Source of the DNA: an uncultured Prevotella sp.
GTDB taxonomy: Bacteria > Bacteroidota > Bacteroidia > Bacteroidales > Bacteroidaceae
NCBI GenBank assembly: GCA_905233425.1
Contig: CAJOEC010000031.1
Location: forward strand, 1-37,768
Length of the DNA stretch: 37,768 nt
Reading direction: 5' to 3'
The notes beneath the pieces were generated by a model. It was not told the DNA's origin and searched no databases. It saw only the letters and a list, made by a program, of their open reading frames with translations. A program made the translations under genes and the position numbers. This document shows positions 20,861-29,197 of the stretch, in pieces (position 1 is the stretch's first letter; each line of letters starts with the position of its first letter).

Positions 20861-22432
20861 ATGGGAATATACATTAACAGAGGCTCAGTGGGCTTTCAAG
20901 ATTACACCAATGGTGAGTATGTGGACAAGACGGGCATGATAGCGTTCGTCAACAGCACCATCAACACGCCGGAGAAGCTGATGTGCGTGACACGTCCGCG
21001 CCGCTTCGGCAAGTCGGCGGCGGCTCAGATGCTCAATGCCTACTACGACTGTTCGAGTGATTCAAGGCAGCTCTTCGAGCGGTTTGAGGTGGCAAAAGCA
21101 CCGACGTTTGAACAGCATCTGAACAAGTATCCAACCATTTTCATTGATGTGACGGGCTTCACCACCAAGTTCAAGGGAAGGGCGGACATTGTGGAGATGA
21201 TGCAGAAGATAGTCATAGAAGATATTGCCGATAGCTATCCTGATATCAAGGTGAGAGAGACCGACGACCTTATGGACGTGTTGCTGAGAATCGTCATGGC
21301 AACAGGCGAGAAGTTCGTGATGATTATCGACGAGTGGGACGCCATCTGCCGCGAGGCTGAGGACATGCCGCAACTCATGGACAACTACGTGAACCTGCTG
21401 CGGCGTCTCTTCAAGAGCAACGACACGCCGCGGGTGTTCGCCCTCGTCTATATGACCGGCATACTGCCCATCAAACGCTATGGCACGCAGTCGGCACTCA
21501 ACGACTTCCGCGAGTACTCCATGACAAATCCCCGGCAGCTGGCACCCTACTTCGGTTTCACGCCTGAAGAAGTGAAAGTGTTGTGCGAAAGGCACGGCAT
21601 GGACTACGAGATGATGAAAGGCTGGTACGACGGCTACAGCTTCGGCCCCGACACCCCTTCCGTGTTCAATCCCAATTCCGTGATGGCTGCCTGCCACGCG
21701 GGTATGTTCGACAACTACTGGGGCAAGACATCGGCCTTCGAAACTTTACAGAAGTACATCGACCTCAACTTGACGGGAGTACAGGACACATTGGAGCAGA
21801 TTCTGCGCGGAGAGCACCCGAAAGTGTCTGTCCTGCGCTTCAACTTCGACCTCAGTTTTATCGGAACCGACGTAGAACTGTTCACGCTATTCATACATTT
21901 AGGCTACCTGACATACAACTTGGAGGACCAGACGGTTGCCATCCCCAACAAAGAGATTGGCATGGAAATCGTCGAGGCTTTGCGTGGTAGCAAGACCCAC
22001 GAAAAACTTGCCGCCATGGTCAAGACCTCCGACCGTCTGATGAAGGCAACTCTTGCCAAGGACGAGGCTACGGTGGCGGCCATCGTCGAACAGCTGCACG
22101 ACAGCGAGGCTGGTCCCGACTTCTACAATAATGAGCAGGCCCTGCGCTCGGTGCTGAAACTGGGCTATATCAGCGCCATCGACGATTACGTCAGCATTCA
22201 GGAGCTGCCCTCTGGCAAGGGCTATGCCGACCTGGCCCTCATCCCCCGCTACGGCGGCAAACGCCCGGCGGTCGTCGTGGAGCTGAAGTGGAACAGGAAG
22301 GCAGACACCGCCATAGAGCAGATAAAGCAGCGCAACTACCCGGAGGCTGTCAGCCGCTTCACAGACAACATCCTGCTTGTGGGCATCAGTTACAATGAGA
22401 GAACGAAGAAGCACCGCTGCCGCATAGAATAA
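20861..22432 (+). CDS. AAA-ATPase-like protein with C-terminal PD-(D/E)XK nuclease (DUF1703) domain
   Basis: The 523-residue protein belongs to the AAA-ATPase_like / DUF1703 family, multicopy in Prevotella and Bacteroides. The N-terminus has YVDKTGMIAFVNSTINTPEK, then CVTRPRRFGKSAAAQMLNAY, a Walker-like RPRRFGKS. Walker B-like MIIDEWDAICRE follows, then the YGTQSALNDFREYSM block. The C-terminal nuclease-like domain (about 425-523) has YADLALIPRYGG, VVVELKWNRKA (Glu-Leu-Lys) and IEQIKQRNY. The function is unknown; a role in defence or mobile DNA is suspected from family distribution. It is plus-strand in an otherwise minus-strand polysaccharide region and ends 12 bp from the convergent glycosyltransferase, consistent with insertion (inference). 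Confidence 0.92.
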   Translation: MGIYINRGSVGFQDYTNGEYVDKTGMIAFVNSTINTPEKLMCVTRPRRFGKSAAAQMLNAYYDCSSDSRQLFERFEVAKAPTFEQHLNKYPTIFIDVTGFTTKFKGRADIVEMMQKIVIEDIADSYPDIKVRETDDLMDVLLRIVMATGEKFVMIIDEWDAICREAEDMPQLMDNYVNLLRRLFKSNDTPRVFALVYMTGILPIKRYGTQSALNDFREYSMTNPRQLAPYFGFTPEEVKVLCERHGMDYEMMKGWYDGYSFGPDTPSVFNPNSVMAACHAGMFDNYWGKTSAFETLQKYIDLNLTGVQDTLEQILRGEHPKVSVLRFNFDLSFIGTDVELFTLFIHLGYLTYNLEDQTVAIPNKEIGMEIVEALRGSKTHEKLAAMVKTSDRLMKATLAKDEATVAAIVEQLHDSEAGPDFYNNEQALRSVLKLGYISAIDDYVSIQELPSGKGYADLALIPRYGGKRPAVVVELKWNRKADTAIEQIKQRNYPEAVSRFTDNILLVGISYNERTKKHRCRIE

Positions 22433-22444
22433 AAAACTATGGCC

Positions 22445-23569
22445 TTAGGGTGTGCTAAGCTTGCGATAGATTTCCAGATGGCGGGCAATGACATTGTCTA
22501 TAGAGAATTCCTTTTCCGCCTTTTCGCGACCCTTTGCCCCCATTTGTGCCCTAAGATGCTTGTCATTAATAAGAATCCGCAGTTTTTCGGCCAAAGCATT
22601 CTCGTCTTTTGGCGGTATCAGGAATCCATTTTCACCATCATCGACCGTATCCTTGCAACCGTAAGAACGAGTTGTGACAATAGGTCTTCCTATGGCAGTT
22701 GCCTCGATGAGAGACTTGGGGACTCCCTCACGATAGTAACTGGGAAGAACAACAATATGTGATTGCATTAGCAATTCTTTCATGTCACTTCGATAGCCCA
22801 ACCACTGAATGTATTGGCCGTCACACCATTCCCTGAGTTCATGTTCCTTGATTCCCTTGGGATTATTAGACAAGCCTCCACAGAGCAAGAACACAACCCT
22901 TCCCGCCATTTCTTCCCTTAATATCTCAGCGGCTTTGATGAGCGTGGCAATGCCTTTTTCGCGAACCATCCTGGCTGCCAAAATGATCTTGACAGGCTCT
23001 TTCTCAGGCTCTGGCGTGAAGGCATAGTCTTTCAGGTTTACGCCAGAACCCTTGATAAACTCACACTGTTCTTTCCTGGCGATTCCTAAATCCTGGAACA
23101 GACGCATGTCTTCATGGTTCTGAAAAATCTGTGAAACGTTTTTCCGGCTAAAGGAAAAGCGCATAACAATTGTAGCCATACGTGTTGTCAGGCCATAGCC
23201 ATCATCCGAAAAGAGCACCCCAAGGCCGCTGACGGCATTGACAACACCATTTACTTTCACCAGCTTTGCGGCCAAGCCGCCCCACAGAATACTCTTCAGC
23301 CCGACATGATGAACGACGTCGGGTTTTAATTTCTTATAGAGTCTGAGAAGGAACAAGAACGTATGAAGTTCCTCAATAGGATTACTGCCAGTGGGATTCA
23401 CGGGGAGGTCTATCATTTCCAGGCCCAAAGCCTCAACATCTTTCCGCTGACCAGTATCTTTACATACAATCTTTACGTCCCAACCATCTTTCTGAGCAGC
23501 AACGGCAATATCCTTCCTATGCGAAAGGAAGAACCTGTCTTCGTTGACAACAATTAAGAGTTTTCCCAT
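22445..23569 (-). CDS. Glycosyltransferase family 4
   Basis: The 374-residue protein has the two-domain GT-B layout: N-terminal acceptor domain (MGKLLIVVNEDRFFLSHR, then VVHHVGLKSILWGGLAAKLV) and C-terminal donor domain (IILAARMVREKGIATLIKAA). The GT4 nucleotide-sugar site is EGVPKSLIEATAIGRPIVTT. It resembles transferases that build O-antigen or capsule repeat units; the sugar cannot be told. I start at 23569 rather than the upstream ATG at 23641, because the promoter at 23612-23642 would place the transcript start near 23605. It is the last gene of the minus-strand cluster and has its own promoter. Confidence 0.9.
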   Translation of the reverse strand: MGKLLIVVNEDRFFLSHRKDIAVAAQKDGWDVKIVCKDTGQRKDVEALGLEMIDLPVNPTGSNPIEELHTFLFLLRLYKKLKPDVVHHVGLKSILWGGLAAKLVKVNGVVNAVSGLGVLFSDDGYGLTTRMATIVMRFSFSRKNVSQIFQNHEDMRLFQDLGIARKEQCEFIKGSGVNLKDYAFTPEPEKEPVKIILAARMVREKGIATLIKAAEILREEMAGRVVFLLCGGLSNNPKGIKEHELREWCDGQYIQWLGYRSDMKELLMQSHIVVLPSYYREGVPKSLIEATAIGRPIVTTRSYGCKDTVDDGENGFLIPPKDENALAEKLRILINDKHLRAQMGAKGREKAEKEFSIDNVIARHLEIYRKLSTP

Positions 23570-23611
23570 AAAACTGCTCAAAAACTTACGATTGTACACT
23601 CTTTTGAGGTG

Positions 23612-23642
23612 CAAATATACTATGTTTTTCAGAAATGACAAA
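23612..23642 (-). promoter_or_regulatory. Promoter for the GT4 gene
   Basis: Minus-strand TTTG (23639-23642), 19 nt, then TATATTTG (23612-23619). It supports the start codon at 23569. Confidence 0.7.
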
Positions 23643-23742
23643 AAATTAAAACTTAATTTTGCATTTTCTCGTATATTCTTATGGTCTCACTTGCATTTTG
23701 TTGCCATGATTATACAAATTTGCGTAACATTCTTTTGTATGA

Positions 23743-24885
23743 TTAAGAAATCCCGGTAACGGCCATCCAGAAGGTTTTGTTCTTTTCGTAGGAAAAATGC
23801 TCATCGTAGCGTTTCTTTGCATTTAGTGACAGTTCTGCATAATAGTCCCAGTCTGAAGACAATTTCAGTATAGCATCTTTCCACGTGCTTTCTTCACTAC
23901 CACGACAGTTGGAAGCGTCGGTTCCTGTTTCCCTTATAAGGAAGCCAATATCTTCGGTAACCACTTGATTGTTGAATCCAACTGCCGATGCGATGACTGG
24001 CATGGCTGTTGACATATATTGGATGAGTTTGAATCCGCCCTTCCCCCTCGTGAAGTCGTTGTCGGGCAGAGGCATGATTCCGATATGTGCGCTGACGATT
24101 TCTTTTTTTGCGACTTCCCGCTCCCACCGTATGTTGACAATCTCCAAACGGGACGTTTCTGCCAAGAGCGGCTTGTTGCAGACCACATGCAGGCTCAGCT
24201 TCTTGCCTGTCACCTCTTCCAACGCCTTTGCTGTTTCATCAAACTCAGGGACAAGAGGATAGAGATAGGCGAGTCCGGTGTCGGTTGCTACCCATACCAG
24301 GCGCACTTCACGTTGGTATAGCTGTCGTCTCTTTAAGAGTGTTTCCTTCGGGTCGTAGTCAAGCATATCGCCGTCTGTGGTCGGAAGCATTGTCACTTTG
24401 TCCGAATACCGAGGTTCGATAAGTGACTTCAGAAAACCGCTGGTAACAACGATGGTGTGAGAAAGCATGGAAAAGAACTTGAAATCAGTTGGGGAGATAC
24501 GCTTATTAGCCAGAATGTTGTCATCGAAATCCCAAATCAATTTGTTCTTCTTGGCAAGTCGGCGCAAAAGGAATTTATGGAGGGCGGGCATACGGCGTGG
24601 TACGATGGCACGTGAAATGATGACGACCCCATTTCGCATAGAAACGAGATCCTCCAACAGGAAGAACAATGTGCTCAACACATAGAACAAATACAATGGC
24701 ACAGAGAATACCCGTCGCCCAATGCTTCCCTGCTTGTGCCACCATCGGTAAACACAATCGGGCAAAGAAGAGTGCATCCTTGCTCCAGGGATTGCAAATC
24801 CCCTTGGACAAAAATACTGCGTTAGCCGGTAATAGGCCGAGGGCGTGAGACGTGCATTCTCAACATATATGGAAACGTTTTTCAT
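23743..24885 (-). CDS. Glycosyltransferase (GT-B type, GT4-like)
   Basis: The 380-residue protein has the C-terminal donor-site pattern GKGGFKLIQYMSTAMPVIAS (about residues 285-305) followed by FNNQVVTEDIGFLI, typical of GT4-like enzymes. The N-terminal part includes YYRLTQYFCPRG and a WDFDDNILANKR motif seen in this group. No signal peptide; one hydrophobic stretch (VPLYLFYVLSTLFFLLEDLV, about 62-81) may anchor it at the membrane. It starts 8 bp after the preceding glycosyltransferase gene and is probably cotranscribed with the flippase operon. The sugar is unknown. Confidence 0.82.
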   Translation of the reverse strand: MKNVSIYVENARLTPSAYYRLTQYFCPRGFAIPGARMHSSLPDCVYRWWHKQGSIGRRVFSVPLYLFYVLSTLFFLLEDLVSMRNGVVIISRAIVPRRMPALHKFLLRRLAKKNKLIWDFDDNILANKRISPTDFKFFSMLSHTIVVTSGFLKSLIEPRYSDKVTMLPTTDGDMLDYDPKETLLKRRQLYQREVRLVWVATDTGLAYLYPLVPEFDETAKALEEVTGKKLSLHVVCNKPLLAETSRLEIVNIRWEREVAKKEIVSAHIGIMPLPDNDFTRGKGGFKLIQYMSTAMPVIASAVGFNNQVVTEDIGFLIRETGTDASNCRGSEESTWKDAILKLSSDWDYYAELSLNAKKRYDEHFSYEKNKTFWMAVTGIS

Positions 24886-24892
24886 ATTGTTG

Positions 24893-25798
24893 TTATTTGG
24901 GCGATGAGAGACCTGCGACGAGTCCTTTTACCATGTTCTTCCAGCATTTGGCGCCACCCTTTATAAGGATGGGGAAATAAATTAGCCGTGCCAGGTTTTT
25001 GATGCCGTGATTGACCTTCCATTGCAGTGGAACATATCCTCTACGCAGAAGCCATAGATAATTGCGAAACTGGTAATAGTATCTGAAAGGCGAAGAGATT
25101 ATGATGGTATAACCGAAGATGTAGATGGTCTTTTGCCCAACTCTATGCTTGATAGTGATATTGGGCGTAAGACCGCATACATAGCCCTCGCTGTTGGCAC
25201 GCCAGCACCATTCAAAGTCCACATAGTCGATGAACAGCCGCTTCTCGTTCAGCCCCACCTTTTCCAAGACTTCCCTTGTTGTGCATCCGCCAGATGAAAT
25301 GATTTCCCTGCGGAGGATGAAATCGGCCGAAAGAGCCTTGTCCTTATGGATGACCGACTTGTATTCCCTGCCCGTCTCTTTGTTCTCAGTCATGGGGCCG
25401 AGGAAGGCTATGTTGGGGAAATCTCGTCTGATGCGGTCGAATGCTTCGGCTATGTCTTGTGGATAGGTGTCTGGCACGGTGCTGTCCTGGTCAAGGAACA
25501 CGATATGTGTGGCTTCAGTATGGTTCAGAATATGCCTAAGGGCTATGTTCTGGGCTTCAGCGATACCAACATTCTGTCCAAGTCCAACATATTCCATCAT
25601 GTTCAGGTGGGCATCCTTGAATACAGGCACGGGCGAATTGTCCACCACCACGCCGGGGTGGAGAAGTGACAGCCTCTGCACGTTCGCTATTTCATCATCG
25701 TGAGGATTGTAAACCACGATGATGACAAAGACATGATTCACATACGAGCGGGCTTGCACGGGGCCTGCCCCTACTTCTGCCTTGATGTTGTTCGCCAT
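24893..25798 (-). CDS. Glycosyltransferase family 2 (rhamnosyltransferase-like)
   Basis: The 301-residue protein has the GT2 pattern FVIIVVYNPHDDEI, LGQNVGIAEAQNIALRHI, HIVFLDQDSTVPDTYPQDIA (DxD-like) and IDYVDFEWCWRANSEGY. A hydrophobic or basic C-terminal segment may contact the membrane. I start at MANNIKAEVG (25798), 5 bp after the stop of the previous gene; the frame stays open further upstream into that gene. Residues about 8-15 (VGAGPVQA) come from a 29-bp dispersed repeat also found at 10454-10482. A start at an internal codon nearer the FVIIVVYNP motif cannot be excluded. Confidence 0.88.
   Translation of the reverse strand: MANNIKAEVGAGPVQARSYVNHVFVIIVVYNPHDDEIANVQRLSLLHPGVVVDNSPVPVFKDAHLNMMEYVGLGQNVGIAEAQNIALRHILNHTEATHIVFLDQDSTVPDTYPQDIAEAFDRIRRDFPNIAFLGPMTENKETGREYKSVIHKDKALSADFILRREIISSGGCTTREVLEKVGLNEKRLFIDYVDFEWCWRANSEGYVCGLTPNITIKHRVGQKTIYIFGYTIIISSPFRYYYQFRNYLWLLRRGYVPLQWKVNHGIKNLARLIYFPILIKGGAKCWKNMVKGLVAGLSSPK
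25746..25774 (-). repeat. 29-bp dispersed repeat, copy 2, in frame in a GT2 gene
   Basis: The minus strand reads GTAGGGGCAGGCCCCGTGC followed by an AGCCCGC-like tail, matching 10454-10482 with two mismatches. It encodes VGAGPVQAR near the N-terminus of the glycosyltransferase, just ahead of its catalytic domain. Confidence 0.75.
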
Positions 25799-25803
25799 TT
25801 CGT

Positions 25804-27525
25804 TCAATAATAACCGCGCCTGATGCGCATTTTGTATTTCACCTTGCTGTATAGGTATTTCATCCATGAGCCATAGCCCAACGAGGCAAGCATTGCGTAG
25901 TACTGGCGGTTGCTCCTCACAACCTTTTTGATGTTCCGCAGCCTGTAGCATAGTCCGATGTCGGCGGCTTTGGTGTTTGCCGCTCCAAGGCTATTGCTAC
26001 CATGTTGGCGGTAAAGCACGGTTTTCTCCTCGACACCTCTAAACACGCCTCCACATTTAAGTACACAAAGGCACAGCCAGCTGTCGTGCATTAGGGCTTT
26101 TTCTGGAGAGAAATGCAAACATCTTTTTGCCTCGACATTAAATAACATGGAGCATCCCGTGGCAATCGCAGTATGACCTCCACTGTCGGCGAAGGTCTTT
26201 ATATACTGTGGATAGATACCTGAATGTTCCCACATGGAGGCGGAAAGAGGAGCGAGGTTTTCGTCAACTATTTGTAAGTCAGTATAGACGACGATTCCTT
26301 TTTGGGGATGCGATTTCTCTATCTTTTCAAGTTCCCTGAGCGACGATTCGATTTTCCGGGGTAGCCACACGTCATCCTGGTCACAGAACATGTAATAGGG
26401 GGCCTCCACCCTATCAAGCATACCCAGAAAGTTTTTGCATGGCCCTCCTGCTGGTGGATAGTCCAGTATAGTAATCTTTCCGGGATGCGTAGATGCATAG
26501 CTACTGATGATGGCGACTGTGTCATCCTGCGAGCCGTCATCATGCACATAGAGATGCCAGTCCTGACAGGTTTGTGCCAACAGCGAATCAATCTGTTCGG
26601 CTACGAAACGCCCTCCATTGTATGTGGCCATTAGGATGGCGATTTGGCTTGGGTGCTGCGACTTGCTCTGCACTTCCCTCAGGGAATTTGCCTCCCTTAT
26701 TAATTTGCGACGCTTCCCATAAACATGTTTGTTGTGCAGGTACTTGAATACAGAGCCATAGCCAAGTGCACTCAGCATACGGTAGTGCTTATAGTTGGCG
26801 ACGATGCATTTCCAGATATTCAAAAGTTGTCTGATACGGCTGTACTGGGACCAGTTGTTAACCCCAAGCACATTATTTCCGTGCTGGCGGTAATAGACCA
26901 AAGGTTCATAGATGGCTTTCAGAATCCCTCCTGAGCGTAGTACACAAAGTGTAATCCACGCATCGTGCATAACAGCCTTGTCGGCAGGGAACACCACCGT
27001 GTCTTTAGCCTGCTTGTTGAACAGCATCGTACAGCCTGTGACAAACTCCAATGCTCCTCCTTCGTCAAATGTGGTGAGATATTCCGGGTAAATACATTCC
27101 ACTTCCCATAGGGACTGGCCTGTCAAGTTCAAGTCTTTGTCAACAACAGCTAAATCAGAAAACACAATTACCGGCTTGCCAGGATTACTGCTTTCTATTT
27201 CCTTTATCTTGGCCATTTGTATTTCTATTTTGTCCGCACGCCACTTGTCGTCCTGGTCGCAGAAAAGGTAGTAATCGGCCTCAACAGCCTGAAGCAGACT
27301 GAGGAAATTGTTCTTGGCACCATGCTGAATAGGATAGTCCAGGACATTGAAATTGTCATATTTCTCCGCATAATCTTTCAGAATGGCAGGGGTCTGGTCA
27401 GTCGACCCGTCATCATGGACGTAAATGCTCCAGTCCTTGACGGTCTGTTGGTAAAGAGAGTCTATCTGCTGCTGAAGATACTCCTCCCCGTTATATGTTG
27501 CCAGTAATATTGCTATGTTCCTCAT
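25804..27525 (-). CDS. Tandem glycosyltransferase family 2 (two GT2 domains in one chain)
   Basis: The 573-residue protein holds two full GT2 domains, residues 1-277 and 294-573, joined by a short polar linker. Domain 1: MRNIAILLATYNGEEYLQQQ, YVHDDGSTDQTP, YYLFCDQDDKWRADKI, MHDAWITLCVLRSGG, YYRQHGNNVLG. Domain 2: IAILMATYNGGRFVAEQI, YVHDDGSQDDTV, YYMFCDQDDVWLPRKI, MHDSWLCLCVLKCGG, LYRQHGSNSLG. All catalytic-type motifs are kept in both, so it probably adds two residues, likely by related linkages (inference). I start at MRNIAILLATYNG (27525), which overlaps the flippase stop by ATGA; the open frame extends upstream to 27834 inside the flippase gene and is a shadow. Confidence 0.92.
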   Translation of the reverse strand: MRNIAILLATYNGEEYLQQQIDSLYQQTVKDWSIYVHDDGSTDQTPAILKDYAEKYDNFNVLDYPIQHGAKNNFLSLLQAVEADYYLFCDQDDKWRADKIEIQMAKIKEIESSNPGKPVIVFSDLAVVDKDLNLTGQSLWEVECIYPEYLTTFDEGGALEFVTGCTMLFNKQAKDTVVFPADKAVMHDAWITLCVLRSGGILKAIYEPLVYYRQHGNNVLGVNNWSQYSRIRQLLNIWKCIVANYKHYRMLSALGYGSVFKYLHNKHVYGKRRKLIREANSLREVQSKSQHPSQIAILMATYNGGRFVAEQIDSLLAQTCQDWHLYVHDDGSQDDTVAIISSYASTHPGKITILDYPPAGGPCKNFLGMLDRVEAPYYMFCDQDDVWLPRKIESSLRELEKIEKSHPQKGIVVYTDLQIVDENLAPLSASMWEHSGIYPQYIKTFADSGGHTAIATGCSMLFNVEAKRCLHFSPEKALMHDSWLCLCVLKCGGVFRGVEEKTVLYRQHGSNSLGAANTKAADIGLCYRLRNIKKVVRSNRQYYAMLASLGYGSWMKYLYSKVKYKMRIRRGYY

Positions 27526-28865
27526 TTTATCCAGATGCCTGTTGCCTTGCCTTTGATAATCTTGTGGTACTGTATATAATTGACGATAAGACCCGGTAAA
27601 TGAATCAAGCACATCACAATAAGCAGATAATTGACATTGTGAGTCGCTCTTCCTACATACACAGCTAAAGGAATGTATGCAATGGAAGCTGCAATGGTGA
27701 ATATAAGTTGCAGGTGTAGTGCTCCGATGCCATTTAGCACGTAGGAATATCTCATGCTCACTATGATTATGAATTGATAGATGGCAGAGATTAGGGTTAT
27801 GGAGAAAGGTATGAATGCTTTGCCTTGGATCCATACGTCATATACGAACCCGGAGAGGACAGTCATAATAACGATAATTGCCAGGATAAAAAGCATGATT
27901 ATGTTCAGAGTCTTGTTTGCACGGTTTATCCATGCGAAGTCCTTGCGTGTGTAGGCATCTGTGGTGGCAGTCCAATATGGCACGCAAATGATGGTGAACA
28001 GGGTCATGGTGAGGGCAAAGTACCGGTGGGCAATCTGATAGGGGGTGACCATGTCGGGTGTGAAAAGGCGGGCAATAAGGATGTTGGAGGTGAAAAAGAG
28101 GATCACGCCCGGTATCTGTAGCAAGAAGAACCTGAATCCCAAAGAGAACAATTCCTTGGCAGCACCAAAGTTCACGAATTGCAGGGAGGGCCGCAGCGCT
28201 TTGTACTTACCCATGAAGGTGACAGGATAGCATATCAGGTAAACTATCAGCGGTGCGCCTGTGTTGACAAGCGCAATCATTAGCATGGAATGGCTTCCCA
28301 TGAGATAAACGACTAATGTGCCAACCAGTATCAACGTGCTTCCAAGGCTCCCTATGAGATTGCTTACTGCGGGAAGCTGAAGCCCCATATAGAAATTGCC
28401 CAAGAACTTGAATATGAAGGTAGCACCCACCAGTATGGTGGAAGCAATGATGACTGTTGTCAAGTTGCTGACCCTCTGGCTGTCCACGTTGAAGAAACTG
28501 TATGTGTCGCCAAGCTGTTCGACAACAATCAGTATGCACACCACCGGGATGATAATGCCAATGAGCATGGCCAATGTTGAAGATACCATTTCGCGTGCCT
28601 TGGCCGTGTCGCCCTGGGCCATACAGACGGCCAGTTTGTTGCGCAGCCCGTTGCCCAGTCCGATGTCCAGATTGTCAATCCACAACAATACAGAACTGAT
28701 GGTCAGCCACACCCCGTTCTCATACACACCTAAGCATGACAACGTGAGCGGTACAAGCGCCAACTGCACCAGGGCCGACCATCCCTTGATGAGGAACGAT
28801 GCTGCCACATTGGCTGCAAGCAGCCGTGACCGCCGATCTTTCTGTTTGTTGAAACTGAACATCAT
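27522..28865 (-). CDS. wzx: Wzx-type polysaccharide flippase
   Basis: The 447-residue protein has about twelve hydrophobic segments over its length (for example VCILIVVEQLGDTYSFF and IIMLFILAIIVIMTVLSGFV) and the oligosaccharide-flippase start (SRLLAANVAASFLIKGWSAL). It moves undecaprenyl-linked repeat units across the inner membrane. The start ATG overlaps the stop of a 50-codon leader ORF, and the stop overlaps the start of the tandem GT2 gene, so the operon is translationally linked. A strong promoter lies upstream at 29035-29066. Family assignment rests on hydrophobicity, length and gene context. Confidence 0.88.
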   Translation of the reverse strand: MMFSFNKQKDRRSRLLAANVAASFLIKGWSALVQLALVPLTLSCLGVYENGVWLTISSVLLWIDNLDIGLGNGLRNKLAVCMAQGDTAKAREMVSSTLAMLIGIIIPVVCILIVVEQLGDTYSFFNVDSQRVSNLTTVIIASTILVGATFIFKFLGNFYMGLQLPAVSNLIGSLGSTLILVGTLVVYLMGSHSMLMIALVNTGAPLIVYLICYPVTFMGKYKALRPSLQFVNFGAAKELFSLGFRFFLLQIPGVILFFTSNILIARLFTPDMVTPYQIAHRYFALTMTLFTIICVPYWTATTDAYTRKDFAWINRANKTLNIIMLFILAIIVIMTVLSGFVYDVWIQGKAFIPFSITLISAIYQFIIIVSMRYSYVLNGIGALHLQLIFTIAASIAYIPLAVYVGRATHNVNYLLIVMCLIHLPGLIVNYIQYHKIIKGKATGIWIK

Positions 28866-29014
28866 TTCACATTCCCCAAACCATAATGGGATGTCCGTTG
28901 TACTCTGTCTGACGGTGCCAGATGCGCTTCTCCCAGGGCTTTTCCGCTAAGCGGGTCGATAGTATAGTTGTCTGCAGGCATCTGCGGCCCTGCGGTGTTG
29001 AAGAATCGTTCCAT
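28862..29014 (-). pseudogene. AAA-ATPase remnant forming a 50-codon leader ORF upstream of wzx
   Basis: The ORF starts MERFFNTAGPQMPADNYTID, the first residues of an AAA ATPase family common in Bacteroidales, and matches the remnant at 31793-32296. After LSGK the sequence jumps to the gene's 3' end read out of frame; in the proper frame the 3' piece reads PWEKRIWHRQTEY then NGHPIMVWGM and stop (28867-28869). So nearly the whole gene has been deleted. The shifted ORF stays open and its TGA (28862-28864) overlaps the wzx ATG (28863-28865), an ATGA-type overlap. Whether the 50-residue product is made is unknown. Confidence 0.8.
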
Positions 29015-29034
29015 AATCTTTCACAATTATGTGG

Positions 29035-29089
29035 CAAAGGTAATCTTTCTAATCGGTAATTCCAAATAAATTTAGGTTTATTAGGAATT
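29035..29089 (-). promoter_or_regulatory. Promoter of the flippase operon with an inverted repeat over its -33 element
   Basis: Minus-strand TTTG (29063-29066), 20 nt, then TACCTTTG (29035-29042) fits the Bacteroidetes consensus. An inverted repeat of 13-bp arms (29058-29070 and 29077-29089, 12 of 13 matching, 6-nt loop) covers the -33 element. It could be an operator; a terminator of the upstream transcript is the alternative. The promoter probably came with the AAA-ATPase remnant. Confidence 0.7.
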
Positions 29090-29197
29090 TGCCTTTCGGA
29101 GTAATTGGCGGCCCCAGACCAAAAGGGTCAGTCGCAAAATTGTGTTGATGTAGGGGCAATGTCAGCCTCTGCACGTGTCTCGGTCAAGAACGTCTCC

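Noticed and set aside
25664..25684. CAGCCTCTGCACGT shared by a GT2 gene and 29163-29176
   Set aside because: A 14-bp match is expected by chance about once or more in a window of this size, and the flanks do not agree.
27526..27834. Upstream extension of the tandem GT2 gene
   Set aside because: It lies wholly in the flippase gene on the same strand in another frame and has a His/Cys/Ser-rich composition unlike a real protein; the ATGA overlap gives a better start.
29035..29089. Invertible capsule promoter as in Bacteroides
   Set aside because: The inverted repeat lies over one side of the promoter instead of flanking it, and no second pair of arms or invertase gene is visible.
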